Positions 23,074 to 32,380 of a stretch of 49,019 bases of DNA are shown here, one piece after another. The first letter of the stretch is position 1. Each line of letters opens with the position of its first letter. The translations under genes were made by a program, and so were the position numbers. The stretch is from the NCBI RefSeq assembly GCF_013522925.1, contig NZ_JAAMQU010000023.1, positions 1 to 49,019 of the forward strand. Direction: 5' to 3'. The notes under the pieces were generated by a model that saw only the letters and a list, made by a program, of their open reading frames with translations, made no database searches and had not been told where the DNA came from. Origin of the DNA: Pseudomonas japonica. GTDB taxonomy: Bacteria > Pseudomonadota > Gammaproteobacteria > Pseudomonadales > Pseudomonadaceae.

Positions 23074-26000
23074 ATGAACAAGACTGTCGAGTACCGCGCC
23101 GCCTCTGACTTTCTTGTCGGAGATGGCGAAATGTGTGGCCTGATCCGAGGCAAGGACTGGTCCGCCACGCCGCTCGGCCCGATCGACTCCTGGCCTCAAA
23201 GCCTGAAAACCACAGTGAGCCTTTGCCTGGCGTCCAATTTCCCGATCAACATCATGTGGGGCCCCGAGCACATCCAGATCTACAACGACGGATACCGGGC
23301 AATCTGCGGCGCATCGCACCCTCAGGCATTGGGCGAACCCTATACCGTGACCTGGGCCTCTGCCTGGCCTGCCATCGGCCAGCCGTTCGCCAACGCCTTG
23401 GCTGGCAATACCTCGTACCTGGAAAACCAGCGGATGTTCCTGGCGCGCAACGGGTACCTGGAAGAAACGTTTTTCACCTTTTCCACCAGCCCGATCCGGG
23501 ACGAAACCGGTGGCATCGGGGGCCTGTTTCACCCGGTGACCGAAACCACCCCGACCATGCTCAGCGAACGCCGAACGCGCGCCTTGCGGGAGCTTCATGC
23601 GGCCCTGGCGGATATCCGCGCTACCCCATTGATCCCCGACGCGTCGCTCGCTGCGTTGCAGCCTTATGCATTCGATCTTCCGTTTCTGGCGTTCTACCAA
23701 CTGAACTCCGACAGCAGCGGCTATAGCCTGGTTGCACACAACGGCGTAGGCCCGGGCCACGGCCTGCCGGCTCAGCTATTCCCCGACATGCAGCAGCCTT
23801 TTGCTGTATCGCCGGCCATAGCCTCCACGCACCCATGCCCGGTTTCGGGCCTTTCATCAATGTTCGGCGGCACCACGTGCGGGCCTTATGACCAGGTACC
23901 GGACAACGCCTTTCTTCTTCCTTTATGGGTGCCGGGCGATGCATTGCCGGTGGCCATCGTGCTGGCTGGCGCCAGTGCGCGGCTACCGCTCAACAAGGCG
24001 TACGAGGACCTCTTTTCGCTTCTGACCGGGACGCTCAGTGCGGGCTACGCGAATGCACGGTTCTACGAGGAGGAACGTGAGCGTGCTGAAGCCCTGGCGG
24101 CCCTGGATAAAGCCAAGACGACGTTTTTCTCCAACGTCAGCCATGAGTTCCGTACCCCCCTTACATTGATGTTGGGACCACTTGAAGACGCCCTGCTCCA
24201 TCACGATGACCTGCCGCCTGACCAACTGGAGCGCTTGACTCTCGCTCACCGCAGCGCGTTGCGGCTGCTGAAACTGGTGAACTCTCTGCTGGATTTCGCC
24301 AGGCTGGAATCCGGCCGCGCCGGGGCGACGTTCCGGGAGGTCGACCTGGGCGCATTCACCGCCGAGCTTGCGAGCAATTTCGAGTCAGCGTGCGAGCGTG
24401 CGGGTATCGCGCTGCACATCAGCGTTCCCGCTGTGCCGGTGCCGGCATTCATCGACCAGGAGATGTGGGAAAAGATCACCCTGAACCTGCTGTCCAACGC
24501 GTTCAAATACACGTTGAGCGGCGCGATTCATGTGAACGTTACGCCCATGGCAGGCTCGGCGGTGCTCACCGTGCGCGACACCGGTGTGGGCATCGCCGCC
24601 GAAGACCAGCCACTGGTATTCAAGCGCTTTCATCGGATCGAAAACCAGGCTGGCCGAACCTTCGAAGGCACTGGAATCGGCCTGTCCCTGGTCGATGAGC
24701 TGGTGAAGCTGCACGGCGGTACCCTTGGGCTGGAAAGCGCTATCGGGGTGGGCTCTACCTTCGCCGTAAGCATTCCGCTGGGTTCAAGCCACCTTCCTTC
24801 GGAGCGGATCGGCGCGCAGCCCAGCGTGTCGTCCACCGGCATCAGGGCACAAGCCTATGTGGAGGAGGCCCTTCGCTGGCTGCCTGACGCCGGCCTCAGC
24901 GAGCAGCATGCCCCAGCTGCGCCGACTGCTGATGCCCCAAGGCCCCGGATACTGTTGGCAGACGACAACACCGACATGCGCGGCTATATCGCGAGCATCC
25001 TGGGCGGCGCTTCCTATGAGATCGAAGCGGTCGACAACGGGCTCAAGGCGTTGCAAGCCGCCAAGGCCCAGGTGCCCGATCTGATCCTCAGCGATGTGAT
25101 GATGCCGGGGCTGGACGGCTTTGCCTTGCTGCAGGCTGTGCGCAACGATCCTGCCCTGCGCAATGTGGTGTTTATCCTGCTGTCGGCGCGCGCTGGCGAA
25201 GAAGCGCGCGTGGAGGGTTTGAAGGCGGGCGCCGATGACTACCTGGTAAAACCGTTCAACGCACGCGAGCTGAGAGCCCGTATCGATGGTGCGATACGCC
25301 TGGGCCAACAGCGCGTGGAGGCACACCGACGTGAACAGGCGCTGCACGACAAAGCCAGCCGCGAGCGCGAGGCGCTGGTGGTGCAGTTTCACCAGATGCA
25401 GAAAACCGAAACCATCGGGCAACTCACCGGTGGTGTGGCACACGACTTCAACAACCTCCTCACGCCGATCTTCGCCAGCCTGGAAATGCTCAAACGGCGC
25501 TTCAACGATGATGATCGCGCCGTGCGGATTGCCTCGGCAGGGCTGGAGTCGGCCGAGCGGGCGAAGGTATTGGTCAGCCGGTTGCTCGCCTTTGCGCGCA
25601 AGCAAAACCTGGACGTACGCCCGGTCGATCTCAAGCAGCTGATCGTCGGTATGCAGGACTTGCTCAAGCGCTCGATCGAAGAGGATATCGCGCTCGAGTT
25701 CAGCCTCGGCTCGCCCAGCCGCCTTGCCATGGCCGACGCCAACCAGATGGAACTGGCGCTGCTTAACCTGTGCCTCAACGCCCGGGATGCCATGCCGAAT
25801 GGCGGCACACTGTCCATAACGCTCTCGGAGGTGCAACTTCCCTTACAACCGAACGCCCTTGGCGGTACTGAGGATCACCTGCAGATCGTGGTGAGGGATA
25901 ACGGCGCCGGGATGGACGAGCATACCCTTGCAAGAGCAATCGAGCCATTCTTCACCACCAAGGGCGCCAAGGGTACCGGGCTGGGTTTATCAATGGTGCA

Positions 26001-26499
26001 CGGCGTGGTGGCGCAACTGGGGGGGCAATTGCTGATTGAAAGCCAACCGGGCCAGGGCACACAAGTGCGCGTACTGCTTCCGGCAAGCGAGGCGCCAGCA
26101 GCGGTCGAGGCCTCTGCAGCGCAAGGCAGCGAAGTGGCTGCTGGAAAAGCCACGATTCTGGTGGTGGACGACGAAGCGTTGGTGCGCATGACGGTCGCCG
26201 AGATGCTGGGCGATGAGGGTTACATCATCCACGAAGCGGACTCCGGCGAACGCGCATTCGAGCTGGTGCGCCAGGGCCTGTTGCCCGACCTGCTGATCAC
26301 TGATTTCAAGATGCCAGGCATGAACGGTTCAGAGCTGGCAAACAAAGTGCGGTCGGTCGCGCACCAGGTCGCCGTGCTGGTGATAACCGGCTACGCGGAG
26401 CTGGAACTGGAGTGGCCGACCCTGCCCAAGCCTTTTGCCTATGCGGCCCTGCTGGAGCGGGTACGGGAGCAGCTCGGCCAGGAGGGCACAAAAGCTTAA
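23074..26499 (+). CDS. Double hybrid sensor histidine kinase (HK-REC-HK-REC)
   Basis: The 1141-residue cytoplasmic protein has two complete kinase modules. In order: an N-terminal PAS-like region (about 20-140: ATPLGPIDSWPQSLKTTVSLCLASNFPINIMWGP), a GAF-like region (about 165-335), HisKA with His357 (SHEFRTPLT), an HATPase (NLLSNAFKYT, GTGIGLSLV), a receiver with Asp674 (ILSDVMMPG), a second HisKA of the VAHDFNNLLT type with His790, a second HATPase (GTGLGLSMVHG), and a terminal receiver with Asp1077 (LITDFKMPG). No membrane helices are visible, so the signal is sensed inside the cell. No output domain or partner regulator gene is adjacent. The start at 23074 was chosen because the PAS region starts there. 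Confidence 0.9.
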   Translation: MNKTVEYRAASDFLVGDGEMCGLIRGKDWSATPLGPIDSWPQSLKTTVSLCLASNFPINIMWGPEHIQIYNDGYRAICGASHPQALGEPYTVTWASAWPAIGQPFANALAGNTSYLENQRMFLARNGYLEETFFTFSTSPIRDETGGIGGLFHPVTETTPTMLSERRTRALRELHAALADIRATPLIPDASLAALQPYAFDLPFLAFYQLNSDSSGYSLVAHNGVGPGHGLPAQLFPDMQQPFAVSPAIASTHPCPVSGLSSMFGGTTCGPYDQVPDNAFLLPLWVPGDALPVAIVLAGASARLPLNKAYEDLFSLLTGTLSAGYANARFYEEERERAEALAALDKAKTTFFSNVSHEFRTPLTLMLGPLEDALLHHDDLPPDQLERLTLAHRSALRLLKLVNSLLDFARLESGRAGATFREVDLGAFTAELASNFESACERAGIALHISVPAVPVPAFIDQEMWEKITLNLLSNAFKYTLSGAIHVNVTPMAGSAVLTVRDTGVGIAAEDQPLVFKRFHRIENQAGRTFEGTGIGLSLVDELVKLHGGTLGLESAIGVGSTFAVSIPLGSSHLPSERIGAQPSVSSTGIRAQAYVEEALRWLPDAGLSEQHAPAAPTADAPRPRILLADDNTDMRGYIASILGGASYEIEAVDNGLKALQAAKAQVPDLILSDVMMPGLDGFALLQAVRNDPALRNVVFILLSARAGEEARVEGLKAGADDYLVKPFNARELRARIDGAIRLGQQRVEAHRREQALHDKASREREALVVQFHQMQKTETIGQLTGGVAHDFNNLLTPIFASLEMLKRRFNDDDRAVRIASAGLESAERAKVLVSRLLAFARKQNLDVRPVDLKQLIVGMQDLLKRSIEEDIALEFSLGSPSRLAMADANQMELALLNLCLNARDAMPNGGTLSITLSEVQLPLQPNALGGTEDHLQIVVRDNGAGMDEHTLARAIEPFFTTKGAKGTGLGLSMVHGVVAQLGGQLLIESQPGQGTQVRVLLPASEAPAAVEASAAQGSEVAAGKATILVVDDEALVRMTVAEMLGDEGYIIHEADSGERAFELVRQGLLPDLLITDFKMPGMNGSELANKVRSVAHQVAVLVITGYAELELEWPTLPKPFAYAALLERVREQLGQEGTKA

Positions 26500-26518
26500 G
26501 CATAGTCATTTTCAGTAT

Positions 26519-26532
26519 TTGGTATATACCAA
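26519..26532. promoter_or_regulatory. Perfect palindrome, candidate operator for the HutC-type regulator
   Basis: TTGGTATATACCAA is a perfect 14-base palindrome 52 bases before the first gene of the six-gene operon. The GGTATATACC form matches the style of HutC-family operators (GT-N-TATAC-AC). The last gene of the operon encodes a HutC-type regulator, so this is probably its own operator. Confidence 0.6.
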
Positions 26533-26583
26533 CAGGCCCCTTATAAAGGCAGCACTTCACGAGCTACGCAAGGCTGCTGTTCG

Positions 26584-27504
26584 ATGCTTTCGCTGAAAAT
26601 CATGCTGGAATATTTCCACCCTTGGCCTAATTCGGCGGGTTTCTACGTCGCCCGGGAGCGCGGCTGGTATGCCGAGGCGGGCCTGGACGTGGAGCTTCGG
26701 GTACCGGACCCAGAGCGGGGCGACAGCTTGCAGTATCTGCTGGAGGGCCAGGTGGATCTGGCGGTATTCCCTGGCAATCGCCTGCTGGTACGGCGCGATC
26801 AAGGCCAGCCGCTCATAGGCGTTGCGGCGATCAACCATGACGGGCTGGAAGCGATCCAGACCCTCACCGATTTCGCCATCGCGCGGCCGCGGGACCTGAT
26901 GGGCAAACGCCTGGCCATGAACCCTACCCCGCGGGGCCTGGCGATGGTTCGCCACCTGGTGTGCCAAGACGGCGGCGACCCCAATGCGCTGATAATTGTG
27001 GATGCTGGCACCCGCGAGCTGCGCCCCGAGGACCTTGCTGCCGGCGTGGCGGATGCCAGCTTTGGCGGTTACTGGGCCTGGGAAGCGCTGATGGACAGCC
27101 CTATCGCTGCCGAGCGGCGGCAGGTGTGGCCGGTGAGCCAGTGGGGAGCCCCGCGTTATCACAGTTATCAGCTGGGCGCCCAACAGCAATGGGTTGAGCG
27201 CAACCCTGAGGTGCTGCGGGCCTTCCTGGCTGCGACAGAACGCGGCTTCCGGGCCGTGGCCGAGCGACCGCTGCGGGGGCTGGCCGCTTACGAACGGGTG
27301 ATTCCGTACTTCCCGGCGCGGTTGATCGAACGGTCCCTGGCGCACGTTGCGCCCACTTGGCTGCACCACGGCCGCTGGGGAGAACAACGGCAAGCGTTGA
27401 TCGAGCCCTATGCGCTGTGGCTACACCAGCATGGCATCCTCGGCAATGCTGCCGTATGGGCCGATGCCTTTACCAATGATTTCCTGCCGGAGCCGCAGCC
27501 ATGA
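26584..27504 (+). CDS. THI5/NMT1-fold protein without signal peptide
   Basis: A 306-residue member of the periplasmic-binding-like type II superfamily (NMT1/THI5). The N-terminus LKIMLEYFHPWPNSAGFYVARERGWYAEAGLDVEL is the typical opening of pyrimidine- or sulfonate-binding proteins, followed by GQVDLAVFPGN and MGKRLAMNP. Unlike ABC transporter binding proteins it has no signal peptide or lipobox, and no permease or ATPase gene is near. It also lacks the CCCFC motif of yeast Thi5. It could be a cytoplasmic ligand-binding or enzymatic protein acting on a pyrimidine-like compound (inference). It overlaps the next gene by four bases (ATGA). No strong ribosome site is visible, only AAGG about 14 bases upstream. 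Confidence 0.8.
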   Translation: MLSLKIMLEYFHPWPNSAGFYVARERGWYAEAGLDVELRVPDPERGDSLQYLLEGQVDLAVFPGNRLLVRRDQGQPLIGVAAINHDGLEAIQTLTDFAIARPRDLMGKRLAMNPTPRGLAMVRHLVCQDGGDPNALIIVDAGTRELRPEDLAAGVADASFGGYWAWEALMDSPIAAERRQVWPVSQWGAPRYHSYQLGAQQQWVERNPEVLRAFLAATERGFRAVAERPLRGLAAYERVIPYFPARLIERSLAHVAPTWLHHGRWGEQRQALIEPYALWLHQHGILGNAAVWADAFTNDFLPEPQP

Positions 27505-28646
27505 GCCAGCTGTTGCACAGCCATGGCATGGCCGGAGAGCTCGTTGCGCCCGCATGGCCGCTACTCGCCGAAGCCCAGGTAGAAGAGGTATTGCTCGACT
27601 TTCCTCAGCTGGGCGAGCTTGAGGCGCTTCATTGGCATAGCCCGCGGCCGTTTTCGGCTGCGGCATTGGCCACCACGGATACCGGCGAGTGGTTCATCAA
27701 GCGTCATCACCCTGGCATTCGCACGGTAGCCGGGCTGGAAGAAGAACATCGGTTCATCGCTCACCTCCGGCAGCATGGGTGCCCGGTACCTCAGGTTCAA
27801 CGCGCTACAAACCGCCACAGCGCTATCGAGCGTCACGGCTGGACGTATGAAATCCATGCCCATGCCCAAGGGGCCGACCGCTATCGCGACGCCCAATCCT
27901 GGGAGCCGTTCCAGCATCCTGCCCATGCCGAGGCAGCGGGTTATGCGCTGGCAAAGTTGCACCGGGCCGCGGAAGGTTATGAGGGCGCGAAACGTACCGC
28001 CAACATGCTGGTGAGCCGGCCCCGCTGGCTGACCAGCGCCGATCCGCTAGCCGCTGTGGAAGCCCAGGCCAGTAGCCTGCCGGGGCTGGCGCACTACCTT
28101 GCCAGCCGTGACTGGCGCCGTGAATTGGCCGCCCTGCTGCCCTTGCAGCAGGGCGCGCGTGAATACCTTCAGCCACAGCCGCCCTTGTGGACCCATAACG
28201 ACTGGCATGCTTCTAACCTGCTGTGGGCCGACAAGCCTGAGGCGCACGAGGTGGCGAGCGTGCTGGATTTTGGCCTGTGCGACCGCACGTTTGCCCTCTA
28301 CGATCTGGCTACCGCCCTGGAGCGTAACGCTATTGCGTGGCTCGGGCTCGATCAGGGCATAACAGTGCAGGCCGATCTCGCCACGGTTGACCAGTTGCTC
28401 GCCGGCTACGCCCGGTCGCGGCCACTGCCCGCCGCTTCGATAGACGCGCTCATTGCATTGCTGCCGGTGGTGCATGTGGATTTTGCGTTGTCCGAGGTAG
28501 CGTATTTCGAAGGCGTGCTTAACGATCGCGGCAACGCAGACGTGGCTTGGGAGGGTTACCTGTTGCGCCACGCACACTGGTTTGCCCGTGATGAAGGGCA
28601 GCGGCTATTGGCCCACTTGCATCAGCGCCGCGGAGACTGGCAATGA
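27501..28646 (+). CDS. APH/thiamine-kinase-like phosphotransferase
   Basis: The 381-residue protein shows the protein-kinase-like fold of small-molecule kinases. Lys67 (WFIKRHH) and Glu81/82 lie in the N-lobe. The catalytic loop THNDWHASN has Asp234 and Asn239, and the metal Asp256 follows in VLDFGLCDR. This is the aminoglycoside, choline and thiamine kinase superfamily. Being inside an operon with a THI5-fold protein, a sulfurtransferase, a TonB receptor and a PnuC-type transporter, it most likely phosphorylates the imported compound to trap it (inference). Four-base overlaps at both ends indicate translational coupling. Confidence 0.82.
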   Translation: MSQLLHSHGMAGELVAPAWPLLAEAQVEEVLLDFPQLGELEALHWHSPRPFSAAALATTDTGEWFIKRHHPGIRTVAGLEEEHRFIAHLRQHGCPVPQVQRATNRHSAIERHGWTYEIHAHAQGADRYRDAQSWEPFQHPAHAEAAGYALAKLHRAAEGYEGAKRTANMLVSRPRWLTSADPLAAVEAQASSLPGLAHYLASRDWRRELAALLPLQQGAREYLQPQPPLWTHNDWHASNLLWADKPEAHEVASVLDFGLCDRTFALYDLATALERNAIAWLGLDQGITVQADLATVDQLLAGYARSRPLPAASIDALIALLPVVHVDFALSEVAYFEGVLNDRGNADVAWEGYLLRHAHWFARDEGQRLLAHLHQRRGDWQ

Positions 28647-29518
28647 CCCAACTGTTGATGAGCGCGGCCGAGCTCTACGCGCGCCTCGGTACCCCGGGCC
28701 TGGTTATTCTCGATGCAACCGTGGCCCTGCAAGCGCCCCGGTTCGATGGCGACTATCGCGCGCGCAGTGGCTATGAGGGCTGGCAGCAGGCCCATCTCCC
28801 TGGCGCAGCCCATGCCGACCTACTCGAGGGGCTGACTGATCCTGATGCCGGCTATAGCTTCGCCATGCCTGCCGCCGACGCCTTTGCCGGGCAGTTGCAA
28901 CTGCTTGGCATAGGCCCGCACAGTACGCTGGTGCTTTACGACAGTGCCGATGGCTTCTGGGCGGCGCGCTTGTGGTGGATGTTGCGCAGCGTCGGCATCC
29001 AGGCCTTTATCCTCGACGGCGGCTTGCAGCTATGGCAGCACGCCGGCCTGCCCCTGCACAGCGGGCCAGCAGTGATTGAACCGGCCACCGAGGCGCCGCC
29101 CGTGCGGCCTGACCCGCGCGCCTGGGCCAACCAGGAGGAGGTGCTTGCCATCAGCCAGGGCCATGCGCCGGGCCAGCTGCTGTGCGCGCTGTCGTCGGGG
29201 GTGTTCGATGGCAGCGCAGTTACGCGCTATGCCCGCCGCGGGCACATCCCCGGCAGCCTCAATCGCCCAGCCCGTGAAGTCTACCAGGCCGACCACCGTT
29301 ATCAGCGGGCCGCCGCATTGCGTGCAGCGCTGGGTGAAGCCTTGCTGGCTGACAACGCTCGGCTCGTTTTGTACTGCGGCGGAGGAATCTCCGCTGCCGC
29401 CACCGCAGTGGCCCTAACGCTTTTAGGGCGCGACAACGTTGCCCTGTACGACGGCTCCCTCCAGCAATGGAGCGCCAACCCCGCCTTGCCAATGTCCACC
29501 GGAGCAGCTCCGGCCTGA
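28643..29518 (+). CDS. Two-domain rhodanese-type sulfurtransferase
   Basis: The 291-residue protein has two rhodanese domains. The N-terminal one (about 5-138) is inactive, with no loop cysteine. The C-terminal one (about 155-285) carries the catalytic Cys245 in the loop CGGGIS, between thiosulfate- and mercaptopyruvate-type loops. The linker RRGHIPGSLNRP is typical. It transfers sulfane sulfur to an acceptor. In this operon the acceptor is not evident; a role in thiazole or other sulfur chemistry of the imported compound is a guess. Overlaps the upstream gene by four bases. Confidence 0.88.
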   Translation: MTQLLMSAAELYARLGTPGLVILDATVALQAPRFDGDYRARSGYEGWQQAHLPGAAHADLLEGLTDPDAGYSFAMPAADAFAGQLQLLGIGPHSTLVLYDSADGFWAARLWWMLRSVGIQAFILDGGLQLWQHAGLPLHSGPAVIEPATEAPPVRPDPRAWANQEEVLAISQGHAPGQLLCALSSGVFDGSAVTRYARRGHIPGSLNRPAREVYQADHRYQRAAALRAALGEALLADNARLVLYCGGGISAAATAVALTLLGRDNVALYDGSLQQWSANPALPMSTGAAPA

Positions 29519-29617
29519 CTGCCTCCCACAGGCACGCGTACACTCCGCACCCTCGCTCGCCCCTGCACAGGGGGCAGGCGCGCGCGCACCGGAACGACTT
29601 GATCATGGAGCTGCTCG

Positions 29618-31774
29618 ATGTTGCATCACCTACCCTTCCCGGCCCGTTTGCTGTTGACCGGTATCGCCCTGGCCTCGGCCGGCGTGGCGGCGGACGATTC
29701 CACCACGCTTGGCACCGTGACGGTGGTCGGCGACGCGGCAGATGGTTACCAGGCACCCACTGCCTCGGTGGCGGGCGGCGATGACGCGGCGCTGCTGGAC
29801 ACTCCCGCCTCCGTGTCGGTGTTCAATACCCGGCTGCTGCAAGACCAGCAGGCGCGCCTGCTCAGTGACGTACTGCGTAACGACGCCGCAGCCGGCCAAA
29901 GCTATGCCCCGGTGGGCTACTACGAGAATTTCGTGCTGAGGGGGTTCTCGTTGAACGCCGCCAGCAGCTACAAGGTGAACGGCTTTACCATCGCTGGCGA
30001 GCAGAACGTGGCGCTTGAGAACAAGGAGCAGGTGGAGGTACTCAAGGGCCTGGCTGGCCTGCAGAGCGGCGTGAGCGACCCGGGTGGCATCATCAATTAC
30101 GTGAGCAAGCGGCCCCGTGACGTGCGCTCGGTCACCGTTGCCACCAACCAGGACGGCGAGCGCTCCCTGGCCCTGGACGTAGGCAGCTGGTTCGGCGCCG
30201 AGCAGCAGTTCGGGATACGCGCCAACCTGGCCCATGAGGATTTGCGTTCTTACGTTGACCATGCCGATGGCGAACGCGATTTCGCGTCGCTGGCCGTAGA
30301 CTGGGCCATCGACCCCCGATCCACCCTGCAACTGGACGTTGAATATCAGGCCCAGGAGCAGCGCTCGGTACCTGGCTATCAGTTATTAGGCGGTACCGAC
30401 GTTCCCTATGGCGTAAACCCCCACGACCTGTTGGGCGATCAGGAATGGGCCAAGCCGGTTCGCATGGACTCGCTCAACACCAACGCCCGCTACGCCTACC
30501 TGTTGAACGATGACTGGACCGCTCGTTTCGGCCTGGCCCATAGCCAGGTGGTTATCGACGACTACAGCGCCTTCCCATGGGGCTGCTACGGGGCGGCCAG
30601 CTGTGCGAACGATGCGGTGCCCAATTACTTCAGCCGCGAAGGCGACTACGACATCTACGACTTCCGCAGCCCCAACGACACCCGGCGGGTCGACGAAGCC
30701 CAGGCGTCGCTATCCGGCCGCTTCAACACTGGCAGCCTTCTCCACGAGCTGGAATTGGGCCTCAGCGCCCAGCGGCGCACCCTCGACAGCCATGAAGAAA
30801 TCAACGAATGGGTAGGCAGCGGCAACCTGTACACCGGCGCCGTCAGTGTGAGCCCGTACAGCGGGGGCCTGGGCCCGAGCTATCGGCACCTGGACAGCCG
30901 CCAGTATGGCTTCTCGCTGAATGATCGCGTTCATTTCGGCGAGCATTGGCAGTTGGCGCTTGGCGGGCGTGAGGTATTGCTGGACGAGAAAACGTTCAAC
31001 AGCGACGGCGATACCACCCGCCATACCCGTGAGTGGAAATTCCTCCCCAACCTGGCGTTGATCTATCAGCCTTGGGCCAATACCTCCTTCTATGCCCGCT
31101 ACAGCAAGGGCCTCTCTCTGGGTCGAGAGGCCGACTGGTACACCACCAATGCGGGCGAAACTCTTGCACCCACGGTGTCACGCCAGGTGGAACTGGGCGT
31201 GAAGCAGGACTGGCAGCGTTTGAGCCTGACTGCGGCGATGTTCCAGATGCATCAGGGCTACCAGTATTCCCAGGCCAACAGCGACGGCACGCTCACCTTC
31301 GTGCAGCAGGGCGAGCAGAAAAATACTGGCGTGGAACTGACGGCCAGCGGGCGCGCCACCGAGCAACTTCAACTCACTGCCAGTGTGGCGGCGATCCGTG
31401 CTCGCGTAAGCGGTAGCGGCACCGATGCCTACGATGGCCACCAGGCAATCAACGTACCCAAGGTTCGCGCAAGCTTCTACGGGGATTACAGCGTACCGGG
31501 CATCGAAGGCCTGGCCCTGCTCGGCGGCGTGCAATACAGCGGCAGCAAATATGCCAACCGCGCCGGCACGGTGAAGGTGGACAATTATGCCGTGTTCAAC
31601 GCAGGCAGCCGCTTCATCACCCATATCGACGGCTATGAAACTGTGTTCAGGCTGAGCGTGGACAACCTGTTCAACAAGGCATACTGGCGCGACGTTGGCG
31701 AATACATGGGCGACGGCTACCTGTTCCCGGGCGCGCCGCGTACCGCGCGCCTGTCCGCCACAGTCAATTTTTAA
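29618..31774 (+). CDS. TonB-dependent outer-membrane receptor
   Basis: The 718-residue protein starts with a signal peptide (LLLTGIALASAGVAA), a TonB-box-like TTLGTVTVVG, then the plug domain (about 60-165, with VLRGFSLN and VEVLKGLAGLQSGVSDPGGIINYVSKRP). The C-terminal 22-strand barrel ends in the typical Phe (ARLSATVNF). The closest recognisable subfamily is the siderophore-type receptors. Its position inside this operon, followed after 12 bases by a PnuC-family transporter, argues for uptake of a small vitamin-like molecule rather than iron. No Fur box was seen upstream. A GC-rich hairpin (CCCCT/AGGGG near 29562-29577) lies in the 99-base gap before it. GGAG precedes the ATG. Confidence 0.9.
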   Translation: MLHHLPFPARLLLTGIALASAGVAADDSTTLGTVTVVGDAADGYQAPTASVAGGDDAALLDTPASVSVFNTRLLQDQQARLLSDVLRNDAAAGQSYAPVGYYENFVLRGFSLNAASSYKVNGFTIAGEQNVALENKEQVEVLKGLAGLQSGVSDPGGIINYVSKRPRDVRSVTVATNQDGERSLALDVGSWFGAEQQFGIRANLAHEDLRSYVDHADGERDFASLAVDWAIDPRSTLQLDVEYQAQEQRSVPGYQLLGGTDVPYGVNPHDLLGDQEWAKPVRMDSLNTNARYAYLLNDDWTARFGLAHSQVVIDDYSAFPWGCYGAASCANDAVPNYFSREGDYDIYDFRSPNDTRRVDEAQASLSGRFNTGSLLHELELGLSAQRRTLDSHEEINEWVGSGNLYTGAVSVSPYSGGLGPSYRHLDSRQYGFSLNDRVHFGEHWQLALGGREVLLDEKTFNSDGDTTRHTREWKFLPNLALIYQPWANTSFYARYSKGLSLGREADWYTTNAGETLAPTVSRQVELGVKQDWQRLSLTAAMFQMHQGYQYSQANSDGTLTFVQQGEQKNTGVELTASGRATEQLQLTASVAAIRARVSGSGTDAYDGHQAINVPKVRASFYGDYSVPGIEGLALLGGVQYSGSKYANRAGTVKVDNYAVFNAGSRFITHIDGYETVFRLSVDNLFNKAYWRDVGEYMGDGYLFPGAPRTARLSATVNF

Positions 31775-31786
31775 GGAAAAACGGCC

Positions 31787-32380
31787 ATGTCCAACCTCGA
31801 AATACTTGCAGTGGTGGTCAACGTGCTCGGCGTGTGGCTTACGGCGCGGCGCACGCCGTGGTGCTGGCCGGTGAACGTGATCGCGGTGTTGCTGTACGTG
31901 TGGATCTTCTATGACGTGAAACTCTACTCGGACATGCTGCTGCAGATTGTCTTCGTGTTCATGCAGGCCTATGGCTGGTGGCGCTGGCGCTCGGGCCAAG
32001 TGGACGAAGGCCGTGTGCATGTGGACCGGCTACCAATGCCCATCGCGCTGGCAAGCCTTGCCATCGGTGGGGTGATTGCGCTGGCGCTTGGGGCCAGCAT
32101 GGCGCACTTCACCGACGCCGAGGTGCCTTGGCTGGACGCCACCCTCACGGCGTACAGCCTGGTAGCCAGCTACTGGGCTGCCCGCAAATACGTGGCCAGC
32201 TGGTGGCTGTGGATTGCCTTGGACGCGGTATACACCGGGCTCTATTACTACAAGGCCCTGCCGCTCACCGCCGCGCTCTACGCCGGCTTCATCGTGCTGG
32301 CGGTGTATGGCTTGCGGGCGTGGCAGCAAGACCTGGCAGCCCACCCAAGCGCTACCCAACCGGCGCAAGCCCTGCCATGA
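31787..32380 (+). CDS. PnuC/PnuT family vitamin transporter
   Basis: A 197-residue inner-membrane protein with about seven hydrophobic segments. The features NLEILAVVVNVLGVWLTARRTPWCWPVNVIAVLLYVWIFYDVKLYSDMLLQ and YGWWRWRSG match the PnuC family (facilitators for nicotinamide riboside, thiamine or riboflavin). Substrate cannot be told by eye. The linked TonB receptor resembles the receptor-PnuT pairs described for thiamine uptake, but no TPP riboswitch is present here. The stop codon overlaps the regulator start (ATGA). Confidence 0.85.
   Translation: MSNLEILAVVVNVLGVWLTARRTPWCWPVNVIAVLLYVWIFYDVKLYSDMLLQIVFVFMQAYGWWRWRSGQVDEGRVHVDRLPMPIALASLAIGGVIALALGASMAHFTDAEVPWLDATLTAYSLVASYWAARKYVASWWLWIALDAVYTGLYYYKALPLTAALYAGFIVLAVYGLRAWQQDLAAHPSATQPAQALP

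Noticed and set aside
22813..23760. Long minus-strand frame opposite the sensor kinase
   Set aside because: It is a shadow of the kinase gene, with Arg/Gly/Gln-rich composition and no ribosome site.
26500..26583. Possible TPP riboswitch before the salvage operon
   Set aside because: The leader is only about 80 bases and the conserved CTGAGA and ACCTGATCTGGATAATGCC-type boxes are absent.
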